A program made the translations under genes and the position numbers. Shown here piece by piece: positions 24,677-31,975 of a stretch of 64,000 bases of DNA. Within the stretch, counting starts at the first letter, position 1, and each line of letters starts with the position of its first letter. Location of the stretch: positions 1 through 64,000 of the forward strand of contig JBFFQB010000002.1 of NCBI GenBank assembly GCA_041573795.1. The letters run 5' to 3'. The notes beneath the pieces are model-generated. The model did not search any database, was not told where the DNA came from, and worked only from the letters and a program-made list of their open reading frames with translations. This DNA is from E44-bin32 sp041573795 (GTDB lineage: Bacteria; Chloroflexota; Anaerolineae; Anaerolineales; E44-bin32).

Positions 24677-25732
24677 GTGGGTAAAAAAACCTTTTGGGTA
24701 GTTGCAACCCTGTTGTTTGTTTTTAATCTGACTGGATGTCAATCCAAAGGAGAAGATGCTGTTGCCCAGGCGACAGCTACACAACGTATCGGCGAAGCTT
24801 CTCCTCAGGTCGCCACAGAGACACCGCAACCAGCCCCCGGACTGGTCTTCATTAATCGGTCAGCCGAGTGGCAAACCATGGGGTTGGATATGACTGAGGC
24901 CCTGGATTCCTTTGCCCGGGAGAGAGCGTGGTCATTCCAGACATCCTTTGATCTTACAGGGTCCGATGAATTCGTCAACCCATTCTTGATCGTGGTGGCC
25001 GGTGGTGATAATGATCTCGGGGATCTGATCGAGAGCCTTTCGGATACCTTTTTTATCCTTGTCGGCATCGATGGCGCCGTACCTTCAGGGCGGGTCGCCG
25101 TTATTGGCCCATACGGAATGCGGCCCGATCAAGTTGCCTTTATTAATGGCTACATATCTGCTCTAGTGACCTCGGATTGGCGCACTGGAATTCTGGCGAG
25201 TAGCGAGAGTGGACCAAGCATGGCAGAGCAAATCGGGTACCGCAATGGCGTAACCTACTTCTGTGGTCTTTGTCGGGTTATCCTCCCACCCTTTGGAGAT
25301 TATCCGGCAAGCGTATCGATGACGACGCCAGATGAGAATGGATTACTCGCAGCATACGAGCAACTGACGTCACAAGCGGTGCAAACGGTCACCGTATCCC
25401 ATCAGATTCCTGCATCAAGCCTTGATGTAGCCTTTCGGGACCCCAGCACAGCGAATGCACTCTGGATCGGGCCAGAAGCACCTGCAGGGGAATTTCGCGA
25501 TCGCTGGATCGCCACAGTCCTGCCAAATCCCATGCTGGCGCTTCCAATGGCGTTGACACGCTTGGAGGCAGGTGACGAGCTAGTCTCACTTGCCATGACT
25601 TTTGATGTTCGAGACGTAAATAGCGAGCTGCTACCGGAAGGCAAACTTGAGCATGTACTCCAAATCATCCGAGATTTAGAGCAAGGGATAATCGATACGG
25701 GAGTGGATCCTCGGACGGGTCTGGAACGCTAA
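24677..25732 (+). CDS. Lipoprotein of the BMP/periplasmic-binding-like type
   Basis: 351 residues from GTG 24677, which has GGGAG a few nt upstream; the in-frame ATG at 24665 has no Shine-Dalgarno. The signal VATLLFVFNLTGCQSK is a lipobox with Cys as the lipidated residue. A Thr/Pro/Gln-rich linker follows. The body has a periplasmic-binding look (GRVAVIGPYGMRPDQVAFINGYISALVT, RTGILASS, QIGYRNGVTYFCGLC), similar to BMP/Med nucleoside-binding proteins. No permease or ATPase is adjacent, so a transport role is uncertain. Confidence 0.75.
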   Translation: MGKKTFWVVATLLFVFNLTGCQSKGEDAVAQATATQRIGEASPQVATETPQPAPGLVFINRSAEWQTMGLDMTEALDSFARERAWSFQTSFDLTGSDEFVNPFLIVVAGGDNDLGDLIESLSDTFFILVGIDGAVPSGRVAVIGPYGMRPDQVAFINGYISALVTSDWRTGILASSESGPSMAEQIGYRNGVTYFCGLCRVILPPFGDYPASVSMTTPDENGLLAAYEQLTSQAVQTVTVSHQIPASSLDVAFRDPSTANALWIGPEAPAGEFRDRWIATVLPNPMLALPMALTRLEAGDELVSLAMTFDVRDVNSELLPEGKLEHVLQIIRDLEQGIIDTGVDPRTGLER

Positions 25733-25832
25733 GAGCAGTTCTAGATCCACTTAAATTTACAGCGTCATGCTTGGCTACCGGACTGGAAGGACATTGGGTA
25801 GCAAACGGTGGGTAAAATCTAACCTAATAAAA

Positions 25833-25866
25833 CGAAACCCTCACTATTCTGTGAGGGTTTCGCCTC
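25833..25866. terminator. Intrinsic terminator of the lipoprotein gene
   Basis: A 12-bp stem CGAAACCCTCAC / GTGAGGGTTTCG with a 6-nt loop lies about 100 nt after the stop codon. The region 25733-26023 holds this hairpin and the tRNA-His terminator, and no gene. Confidence 0.7.
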
Positions 25867-25973
25867 TCTTTTAGGGAGAGGAGCGACTTAGTTGAAGAGG
25901 AGAAAGATTTGTGATCTGTCTCACAGTAAATACCCTTAGATGGTTATGTCGGTTCATCAGCATGGATTAAATT

Positions 25974-26012
25974 AAAAACTCAGGGCAGCAATGTAGGATT
26001 GCATGCCCTGAG
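25974..26012 (-). terminator. Intrinsic terminator of tRNA-His / hisS
   Basis: On the minus strand a long stem (CTCAGGGCA with TGCCCTGAG, continued by GCAAT with ATTGC around one bulged base) is followed by TTTTTAATT. It begins 11 nt beyond the tRNA 3' end. Confidence 0.88.
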
Positions 26013-26023
26013 CAAAGTTACGG

Positions 26024-26099
26024 TGGGGTGCCTGACGGGTCTCGAACCCGCAACCTCCTCATCCACAGTGAGGCGCTCTGCCGTTGAGCTACAGGCACC
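26024..26099 (-). tRNA. tRNA-His (anticodon GTG)
   Basis: The cloverleaf folds fully: acceptor GTGCCTG with CAGGCAC, D-arm GCTC...GAGC, anticodon stem CCTCA/TGAGG around CTGTGGA, and T-arm GCGGG TTCGAGA CCCGT. The anticodon GTG decodes His. The gene encodes the extra G-1 at 26099 opposite C73, the identity element of bacterial tRNA-His, and the CCA end (26024-26026). It lies 66 nt downstream of hisS on the same strand. Confidence 0.97.
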
Positions 26100-26111
26100 A
26101 CGTCGCCGCGA

Positions 26112-26141
26112 ATTCTATCATGAAGCGTTAACCAACGGCAA
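26112..26141 (-). promoter_or_regulatory. Possible separate promoter of tRNA-His
   Basis: On the minus strand TTGCCG (26136-26141), an 18-nt spacer and an extended -10 TGATAGAAT (TAGAAT at 26112-26117) lie 12 nt before the tRNA. The tRNA can thus be made independently as well as by read-through from hisS. Confidence 0.5.
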
Positions 26142-26165
26142 TTCAGAATTGCAGCTTTCTATAGG

Positions 26166-27434
26166 TTATTGGCCGGGAATAGCTTTCTCCAAATAAGAGA
26201 TCAGTTTATCGCGTTGGACATCTTCCTGGTCCCCTGTGTCCATTATCTTCACGCTAACGGTGCCTTTCTTTATCTCATCTGGCCCGACGAGGATGCTGAT
26301 GGGTATCCCCTGGCGGTCAGAGTATCGAAACTGCTTTGAAAGTTTTTCTGGTTGGGGATACCACTCGACACGGTATCCAGCTGCGCGCAGCTCAGCGGCA
26401 AGCCTCAAAGTTTCGCTCACGCTATCCTCGTCAAATGTCGGCAAGAAAATCTGTGCTGGATTTGAGCGAAGCTGGGGTGCAAGACCAAAGGATTCTAAGA
26501 CCAGGTTGAACACCACATCCCCCATGGCGAATCCCGTGGCCGTGACAGGCTCACCGCCAACAGCAGAGACGAGGTGATCATAGCGACCACCGCCCAGAAT
26601 GGAGCGGAATTTTCCGGCCATATCTCGAGCTTCATAAACCATTCCGGTGTAGTAATCCAATCCGCGAATAACAGATGGATCGAACTCAAGATATGCGCCG
26701 ATACCCAATGCATTTGCTGCGTCAAAGAACGCGACCAATTCTGGTGATTTTTTCCAGGAATTATCTTGTTCGAGATATTTGTTTAAGTGCACTATCTGAT
26801 CAACGCTGAAGCCAAGTGACTCTGCATACTGCTCCCATGATTCCGCTTCCATCTTCTCCTTTCGATCAATCAGGCGGTACGCTTCTGCAAGGGCATCGCT
26901 GATAATTCCAATCTCCTGCAACATACTTTCTGCCAAACGGCGGTTGTTAACTTTTATGCGGATTTGATCCGGAGCTAAATCGGTCTTTCGGAAAAGTTCG
27001 CAGGCGACTGCTACCAACTCAACGTCTGCCAAGGGCGAATCAACGCCAATAAGATCAATATTCCACTGGAAAAACTCGCGAGAACGCCCTTTCTGCGTTC
27101 TTTCATAACGCCAGAATGGCCCGAAAGACCACCAGCGCAATGGCAAAGCCCTGCCTTTTCCGAGTTGCGCAACCATGCGGGCCAGAGAGGGGGTTAGCTC
27201 TGGGCGTAATGCGATCAGCTCTCCACTGCGATCAGGAAAAACATAGGATTGTTCTTTGACTAATTCTTCACCCGATTTCGCTGCATATAAGTCAAGCCGC
27301 TCAAGATAAGGTCCATCGAACTCCTGGTAACCAAAGGCTTCTGAGACTTCCCGAATCTTCCCATAAAGCCATTGTCGGACTGACATAGCTTCTGGATAAA
27401 AGTCGCGTGTACCTCGAACGGGTTTAATTGACAT
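26166..27434 (-). CDS. hisS: Histidyl-tRNA synthetase
   Basis: 422 residues from ATG 27434, directly behind a GGAGG Shine-Dalgarno; the open frame to 27485 would cross the attenuator hairpin. Class II motifs are visible: FWRYERTQKGRSREFFQ (motif 2), the His-specific RGLDYYTGMVYEA, and GGGRYDHL with GFAMGDVVF (motif 3). A C-terminal anticodon-binding domain follows. It charges tRNA-His, whose gene lies 66 nt downstream. Upstream are a promoter, a His-rich leader ORF and a terminator, so expression is probably set by His-tRNA charging. Confidence 0.98.
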   Translation of the reverse strand: MSIKPVRGTRDFYPEAMSVRQWLYGKIREVSEAFGYQEFDGPYLERLDLYAAKSGEELVKEQSYVFPDRSGELIALRPELTPSLARMVAQLGKGRALPLRWWSFGPFWRYERTQKGRSREFFQWNIDLIGVDSPLADVELVAVACELFRKTDLAPDQIRIKVNNRRLAESMLQEIGIISDALAEAYRLIDRKEKMEAESWEQYAESLGFSVDQIVHLNKYLEQDNSWKKSPELVAFFDAANALGIGAYLEFDPSVIRGLDYYTGMVYEARDMAGKFRSILGGGRYDHLVSAVGGEPVTATGFAMGDVVFNLVLESFGLAPQLRSNPAQIFLPTFDEDSVSETLRLAAELRAAGYRVEWYPQPEKLSKQFRYSDRQGIPISILVGPDEIKKGTVSVKIMDTGDQEDVQRDKLISYLEKAIPGQ

Positions 27435-27446
27435 ATGAAGGCCTCC

Positions 27447-27475
27447 AAAAAAACGAGCCTGGGCTGAGCCCAGGC
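27447..27475 (-). terminator. Attenuator terminator in the hisS leader
   Basis: On the minus strand an 8-bp stem GCCTGGGC / GCCCAGGC with a 3-nt TCA loop is followed by TCG and seven T. The T run touches the hisS Shine-Dalgarno (GGAGG), so the hairpin lies inside the hisS leader and cannot be the end of a gene unit. It is a conditional terminator by position. Confidence 0.85.
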
Positions 27476-27523
27476 CATCACCCATCTATATGACCGAATG
27501 GTCGTTGCTAACCAGGACTTTGC

Positions 27524-27559
27524 CTACAGGCAGTGGGTGTGCTGAAGATGGTGATTCAT
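27524..27559 (-). CDS. His-rich leader peptide of hisS (MNHHLQHTHCL)
   Basis: An 11-codon ORF reads M-N-H-H-L-Q-H-T-H-C-L-stop, with four His codons (CAC, CAT, CAC, CAC). It starts about 20 nt after the predicted transcription start and ends 48 nt before the terminator hairpin. A ribosome short of His-tRNA would stall here. The stop codon lies within a small hairpin TGCC-TGTA-GGCA (27521-27532) whose 3' half (TAGGC) can pair, over only ~5 bp, with the GCCTG of the terminator's 5' arm, a possible antiterminator. There is no strong Shine-Dalgarno, so its translation is the main doubt. Confidence 0.75.
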   Translation of the reverse strand: MNHHLQHTHCL

Positions 27560-27585
27560 GTCGGAATATTTGCTCGACTGGGCAG

Positions 27586-27613
27586 ATTATAGCATAGCTA
27601 CATTCACACCCAA
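27586..27613 (-). promoter_or_regulatory. Promoter of hisS inside the end of hutH
   Basis: The minus strand carries TATGCTATAAT (TATAAT at 27586-27591, extended by TG) with TTGGGT (27608-27613) 16 nt upstream. The -10 overlaps the hutH stop codon. The predicted start near 27579 gives a ~145-nt leader for hisS. Confidence 0.7.
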
Positions 27614-29173
27614 GTCTCTCAGTAATTTTCCTGACTTCAGAATAGCTGCGACCGCGGAAATATCTTCTGCTAAGGGTCTTTCAGAATCTACGAAGGAAGA
27701 TACGCCGCGAATACATTCGAGCGCACGTGCTGTTCCTTCCCCTACCTTCAAGTGGCTTAACTCTGAGGTGCGCAAATCTAGTGCCTGAGCTGCGCAAAGG
27801 AGTTCGACCGCGACGATCGAATACATATTCGTGACGATATCTAAGAGGTGGCGCGCAGCTGTTGCAGAATTTGCATTATGGTCTTCCTGACCTGCAGAGG
27901 TCGGTAGGGAATGGGTAGAAGACGGGGTTGCCAATGCCTGATTCTCAAGACATAGAGAGGCGGCTGTGTATTGGAGCATCATTAGTCCGGAGTGTAGCCC
28001 TACCTTGTCTGGCTGTGAAATTAACATGGGTGGTAAGCCTTCGTTGGTATGCGCCGCGAGCAGGCGGTACGTTCGACGCTCCGATAAATTCGATACCTCG
28101 GCAAGTGCAATTTTCATAAAGTCGGCAACCATGCCAACTGGTTGGCCATGGAAGTTGCCACCGGACAGTACGTCGTGATCGAAAAGGAGGGGATTATCTG
28201 TTGCAGCGTTCACTTCCCGGGTAATGATGTCGTTTGAAAAAGCCAGCGCTTCCCAAGCCGGTCCCACGATCTGGGGTGTGCAGCGCAGGCTATAGGCATC
28301 CTGGGTTTTTTTTGAAGATCCGACAAGGGTGCTGCCTTCAAGATAGCCTCTGATTCTCTCGGCTGATCCGATTTGTCCTGGATGGTTGCGGGCTTCATGA
28401 ATGCGTGGATCGAGTGCTTCAGGTACTCCGAGAAGTGCGTCAAAGGTCATTGCCGCAGCGATTTCGGTTGCGTGTAGTAAGCGGCGGGCATCTAAAAGCG
28501 CAAGTGCAACCATCCCTGTGGAGAAAGTAGCACCATTGGTTAAAGCCAGTCCTTCCTTAGGACCGAGACTGACTCGAAGAATCCCAGCCGCTGCCATCGC
28601 CTCGTCCCCGCGTAGAACTTTCCCTTGATACTGTGCGAGCCCAGCGTGTAGATTCTGGTTATCCTCGCTTACTTCCGCCAGAACCAGAACAAGGTGAGCG
28701 AGCAAAGCTAGATCCCCAGAGGACCCCAGCGAACCCTGAGAGGGGACGACTGGTGTGACACCTTGATTTAACATCTCAACGAGTGAATCGATGATGATTG
28801 GCCTCACCCCTGAGTAGCCCCGAGAGAGGGCATTCGCCCGGATGAGCATGGCGGCACGAGTGACCTGCTCCGGGAGTGGAGCACCGACTGCCACTGCGTG
28901 GCTTAAGATCAGATTACGCGAAATCTCTGCTGTCTGGTTGGGCTCGATCCGACGGTTGGAGAAAATCCCAAATCCTGTATTGACGCCGTAGATGGGTTGA
29001 TCGATATTGGATAGCTGGTTGATGGTATCCGCGGATTTCCGAATCGTTTCGAGGGCTTTAGGGGAAACTTCAACTTTTGCGTTTTTTCTTGCAACAAGTT
29101 CGATTTCTTCCAGTCCAAGAGAACTTCCAGTAAGTGTGATCGATGGAGAGGCCTTGCCATCTTCGGTTTCCAT
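27587..29173 (-). CDS. hutH: Histidine ammonia-lyase family (MIO enzyme) with Ser-Ser-Gly triad
   Basis: 528 residues, ATG with AGAGGTGG upstream. Family marks: YGVNTGFGIF (catalytic Tyr loop), RNLILSHAVAVG with the Ser-His pair typical of histidine lyases, and LENQALATPSSTHSLPTSAGQEDH, which keeps the histidine-lyase Glu. The prosthetic group normally forms from Ala-Ser-Gly; here the triad is Ser-Ser-Gly (GSLGSSGDLALLAH, TCC TCT GGG). The reaction would be L-His to urocanate plus ammonia. No hutU or hutI is in the window, so a different substrate or an aminomutase role cannot be excluded. Confidence 0.85.
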   Translation of the reverse strand: METEDGKASPSITLTGSSLGLEEIELVARKNAKVEVSPKALETIRKSADTINQLSNIDQPIYGVNTGFGIFSNRRIEPNQTAEISRNLILSHAVAVGAPLPEQVTRAAMLIRANALSRGYSGVRPIIIDSLVEMLNQGVTPVVPSQGSLGSSGDLALLAHLVLVLAEVSEDNQNLHAGLAQYQGKVLRGDEAMAAAGILRVSLGPKEGLALTNGATFSTGMVALALLDARRLLHATEIAAAMTFDALLGVPEALDPRIHEARNHPGQIGSAERIRGYLEGSTLVGSSKKTQDAYSLRCTPQIVGPAWEALAFSNDIITREVNAATDNPLLFDHDVLSGGNFHGQPVGMVADFMKIALAEVSNLSERRTYRLLAAHTNEGLPPMLISQPDKVGLHSGLMMLQYTAASLCLENQALATPSSTHSLPTSAGQEDHNANSATAARHLLDIVTNMYSIVAVELLCAAQALDLRTSELSHLKVGEGTARALECIRGVSSFVDSERPLAEDISAVAAILKSGKLLRDLGVNVAML

Positions 29174-29245
29174 TCACCACCTCTGCTCTGTTGTTTAATA
29201 TTGATGCCGAAATTGATGATCTTAGAATATTATTAGCTCGAGTGG

Positions 29246-29683
29246 CTAGTCCATGGGAAGCGATACAACCACTTCGTCATCTACCAAGATCCGTCCACTT
29301 TTTATTACTTTTGCGAGAATCCCTCGACTTCCCTTAAGTTCGTTTTGCAGGCCATCCCGGATTTCATCCATGCGAGCGCAGGGATCACAAGGGCCTGTAA
29401 CTTCCATTGAAGCCGAGCCAATTGAGAGTATAGCTCCTGCTGGCAATGCATCTACATCCAGCTTATCGATGACAATATTCTCCCGAATTTCGCCTGGAAT
29501 AAGATCAAGGCGTGTAAGGACAGCATGAGAGACGAGTAGGATTTGGCGCTTGCTGCGACCGAAGGAGGCATCCCCGATAATTCCAAACCCTTCCTGGAGT
29601 TCAAGAGCCATCGTTACTTCCATTGCTTGGCGAGCATTTATTTTTCGATGTAAATGCAATACACGAGGAGGCAAATCGAACAT
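29246..29683 (-). CDS. MOSC domain protein
   Basis: 145 residues from ATG 29683; an upstream ATG at 29713 overlaps the -10 box. The pattern FGIIGDASFGRSKRQILLVSHAVL, IRENIVIDKLDVDALPAGAILSIGSASMEVTGPCDPCARMDEI is that of a stand-alone MOSC domain, with the conserved Cys in GPCDPC. MOSC domains move sulfur or bind molybdenum cofactor, which fits an organism with a pterin-dependent aldehyde oxidoreductase. It is a single gene divergent from the NuoM-like gene. Confidence 0.85.
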   Translation of the reverse strand: MFDLPPRVLHLHRKINARQAMEVTMALELQEGFGIIGDASFGRSKRQILLVSHAVLTRLDLIPGEIRENIVIDKLDVDALPAGAILSIGSASMEVTGPCDPCARMDEIRDGLQNELKGSRGILAKVIKSGRILVDDEVVVSLPMD

Positions 29684-29703
29684 CCTTAATTTGAGGTGCG
29701 GAT

Positions 29704-29713
29704 AGTATAGCAT
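29704..29713 (-). promoter_or_regulatory. -10 box of the MOSC gene
   Basis: The minus strand reads ATGCTATACT, with TATACT at 29704-29709 and a TG extension. The predicted start lies ~14 nt before ATG 29683, leaving little room for a Shine-Dalgarno. Confidence 0.45.
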
Positions 29714-29799
29714 GCAAGGCTTTTCGTGAAGATTCCAGGCCTGTCCATGGTATGCTATCCAGCGATAGGGTAGGTAAACGTGATGCTTGGATCAATGTG

Positions 29800-31359
29800 A
29801 TGATAGCGCTTCTGCCATTCTATTTATTGTTTCTAGCAGCAGCCTTGACCTGGATGCTGCGCAAAAGAGCCGTGCGAGTGCAATGGGGCCTCAGTGCGAT
29901 CCTGGGCTTGCTCATTTGGATCGCGACGCTTACATTGCGACTTGGACCCGATCAGTACGTACAAATTTCTGCGTGGCAGCCAAGCCAGATGTTTCAATCT
30001 CCACTCAGTCTGGCAGTAGATCCAATAACATGGCCTGTTATCTACGCAGTCGTCACCTTGCTTGTTGCCATGATCCTTACTTCCGCTTCACGTGAGCCTG
30101 CACCAACAACGGGTATCCGAGTTTTCTGGTTCCTATACACCGGCTCAGCCGTCATAGCGATACTGGCGAATAATTTACTTACTGTGATCATTACCTGGAC
30201 ATTATTTGATTTTATATCTGCGATATTCCTGTTTAGCCTACTTCAAAGTGAAATAGAGATCAGACAAGTTTTCACCCGCTTATCGATCGATATTTTCGGA
30301 GTACTTCTGGTACTTGCGGGGACGGCTTTTTCCCTACCTACTGTAGAGGGGATTTCGTTAACTGAACCGATAACTTCAGCCCTGGGCATCTTCCTTATCA
30401 TGCTGGGCGGATTTGTAAGACTTGGGTTATTTCCACTGCATTTCAATCTTCCTAGTTTGTTAGAATTTCGAAGAGGCTTAGGGAGCTTGATGCGGCTTTA
30501 TCCCCCTGCCATTGTTCTTGCCTTTTTAGCCAAGCTCTTTCAAGCTGGGATCCCACCCGAAATTTTGCCATGGTTGTATATCGCCGGAATTAGTAGCTTG
30601 GTCATAGGCGGCTTGCGATGGATTCTGGCATCCGATGCTCTAATTGGGCGGCCATTTTTTATCTTAGCGATATGTGGTGTTGGAGTTATCGCCTCAACCA
30701 GTGCCCCCGAAAATTACATGGGCATAGCTTCGGCAGCAATTGTCCTTTTATTAGCAGGGGCAGTGCTCTCACTAACAGAGATTTTTACACCATCCCATAG
30801 GTTTCTGGCGCTTGGGGCTGTCATTGTCCAGCTCGGTCTTCCCATCTTGCCAGCGGGTATTCTAGGGGGTATTGCAGGAAGTCAGGTGGTTCAGCCTTGG
30901 CCGGGTTTGCTGGTTTCTATGGGCATCATGCTGGGGATATCCTTAACCGCCTTAGGAAGTCTGCAAGTGTACTATGCCCCCGAAATCTCCTGGCGAACGG
31001 GGGAGAATCTCTCTCGCCTTAGCTATGGTCTTGGTATTGCCCTACCAATTCTCTCGTCCGTTGGCCTAGGGATTCATCTTAGGTCAGAATTCGACCTTTG
31101 GTCATGGGTGATGCTTGGTGTTCAATTTGTATTGATTGCTGGTGGCTTTTTCTTTTTTCGAAGCTTGCCGGAAGGGGAGCTTGGTCGTTTCCGAATTAGG
31201 ATTTCACGACTGGATCCCTCAAATTTGTACTTTCTAACCGGCAGAGGGTTGAATATGTTACAAGCAGGATTCCGCTCTATCGCCGGACTTATCGAGGGTG
31301 AAGCGGCGATTCTCTGGATATTTGCTATCACAGTGTTTCTGATTTTGGCAACAGGCTAA
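29800..31359 (+). CDS. NuoL/M-like proton-conducting membrane protein
   Basis: 519 residues from ATG 29800, with ~14 TM helices. The segment GGFVRLGLFPLHFNLPSLLEF corresponds to the KxxQFPxHxWLP region of complex I antiporter-like subunits, but the TM7 Lys position is Arg/Leu here and the motif is eroded. It is the first of three membrane genes, followed after 19 nt by a small protein and then a NuoN-like gene. No other complex I or hydrogenase gene is near. I read it as a divergent ion-channel subunit of an unidentified complex. Confidence 0.7.
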   Translation: MIALLPFYLLFLAAALTWMLRKRAVRVQWGLSAILGLLIWIATLTLRLGPDQYVQISAWQPSQMFQSPLSLAVDPITWPVIYAVVTLLVAMILTSASREPAPTTGIRVFWFLYTGSAVIAILANNLLTVIITWTLFDFISAIFLFSLLQSEIEIRQVFTRLSIDIFGVLLVLAGTAFSLPTVEGISLTEPITSALGIFLIMLGGFVRLGLFPLHFNLPSLLEFRRGLGSLMRLYPPAIVLAFLAKLFQAGIPPEILPWLYIAGISSLVIGGLRWILASDALIGRPFFILAICGVGVIASTSAPENYMGIASAAIVLLLAGAVLSLTEIFTPSHRFLALGAVIVQLGLPILPAGILGGIAGSQVVQPWPGLLVSMGIMLGISLTALGSLQVYYAPEISWRTGENLSRLSYGLGIALPILSSVGLGIHLRSEFDLWSWVMLGVQFVLIAGGFFFFRSLPEGELGRFRIRISRLDPSNLYFLTGRGLNMLQAGFRSIAGLIEGEAAILWIFAITVFLILATG

Positions 31360-31378
31360 CCCGAATTCTTGGTGATTT

Positions 31379-31975
31379 ATGGCTCTCATCCCTTATCTCA
31401 TGGCTCTGGTAAGTATCGCCACTCTTCTGTTAAACAAAGCCAGATTTGCGATCTATTTGTTGGCAGCACAATACGTATTTGCATTTCTCCTTGCCTTGCC
31501 CGTATTGCAGATTAGATCATTGATCGCTCGGTTGCTTGGTGGATTCCTAGTGGGTGTCATTCTATATAGCTCGGAGCGACGATTTACCGAAGGGAAATCA
31601 TTTTTACAGACCCCTTCACTTCCACGAAGTTTCTGGTTTCGCTTCCTGACTGCGCTAATCGTTTTTATCGTTGCCTGGGCTTTTGCGAACCAGACTCAAT
31701 CTTTTACGAGTTCTGCTGGAAAAAATATTTTCCTTGGCTCGACCTTTATCATGTGCCTGGGATCGCTGATGCTAGGGTTGTATCAGTCGCCTATGGAGGC
31801 TGCGGTAGGAATGCTAACGCTGCTAATTGGATTTGACCTCTTTTACGGAGGCATTGAGCCATCGCTAGCGATTGTCGTTTTGATGATCAGCATCCAACTC
31901 ATTATTAGCCTGGCAACAAGCTATATCATGAGCATCAGACATCAGGCGCATGCACAAGAGGATGGCCGGGCGTGA
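31379..31975 (+). CDS. Small polytopic membrane protein of the NuoM/N-like cluster
   Basis: 198 residues with five or six TM helices: about residues 1-20, 22-40, 45-60, 80-100, 115-132 and 150-180. Size and position between two antiporter-like subunits recall the NuoJ/NuoK or MrpC role, but no signature residues are clear. Its stop overlaps the next gene's start in a GTGA arrangement. The function is inferred from context only. Confidence 0.65.
   Translation: MALIPYLMALVSIATLLLNKARFAIYLLAAQYVFAFLLALPVLQIRSLIARLLGGFLVGVILYSSERRFTEGKSFLQTPSLPRSFWFRFLTALIVFIVAWAFANQTQSFTSSAGKNIFLGSTFIMCLGSLMLGLYQSPMEAAVGMLTLLIGFDLFYGGIEPSLAIVVLMISIQLIISLATSYIMSIRHQAHAQEDGRA

Noticed and set aside
26138..26152. 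Terminator between hisS and tRNA-His (palindrome GCAATTC-A-GAATTGC)
   Set aside because: The stem is short and AT-rich and is followed by no U run on the minus strand, so it should not stop transcription.
27435..27579. T-box riboswitch or tRNA-His mimic upstream of hisS
   Set aside because: No T-box sequence (AGGGTGGNACCGCG) or stem I features are present. The 9-nt match TGCCTGTAG to the tRNA-His acceptor is better explained by the end of the His-rich leader ORF and its hairpin.
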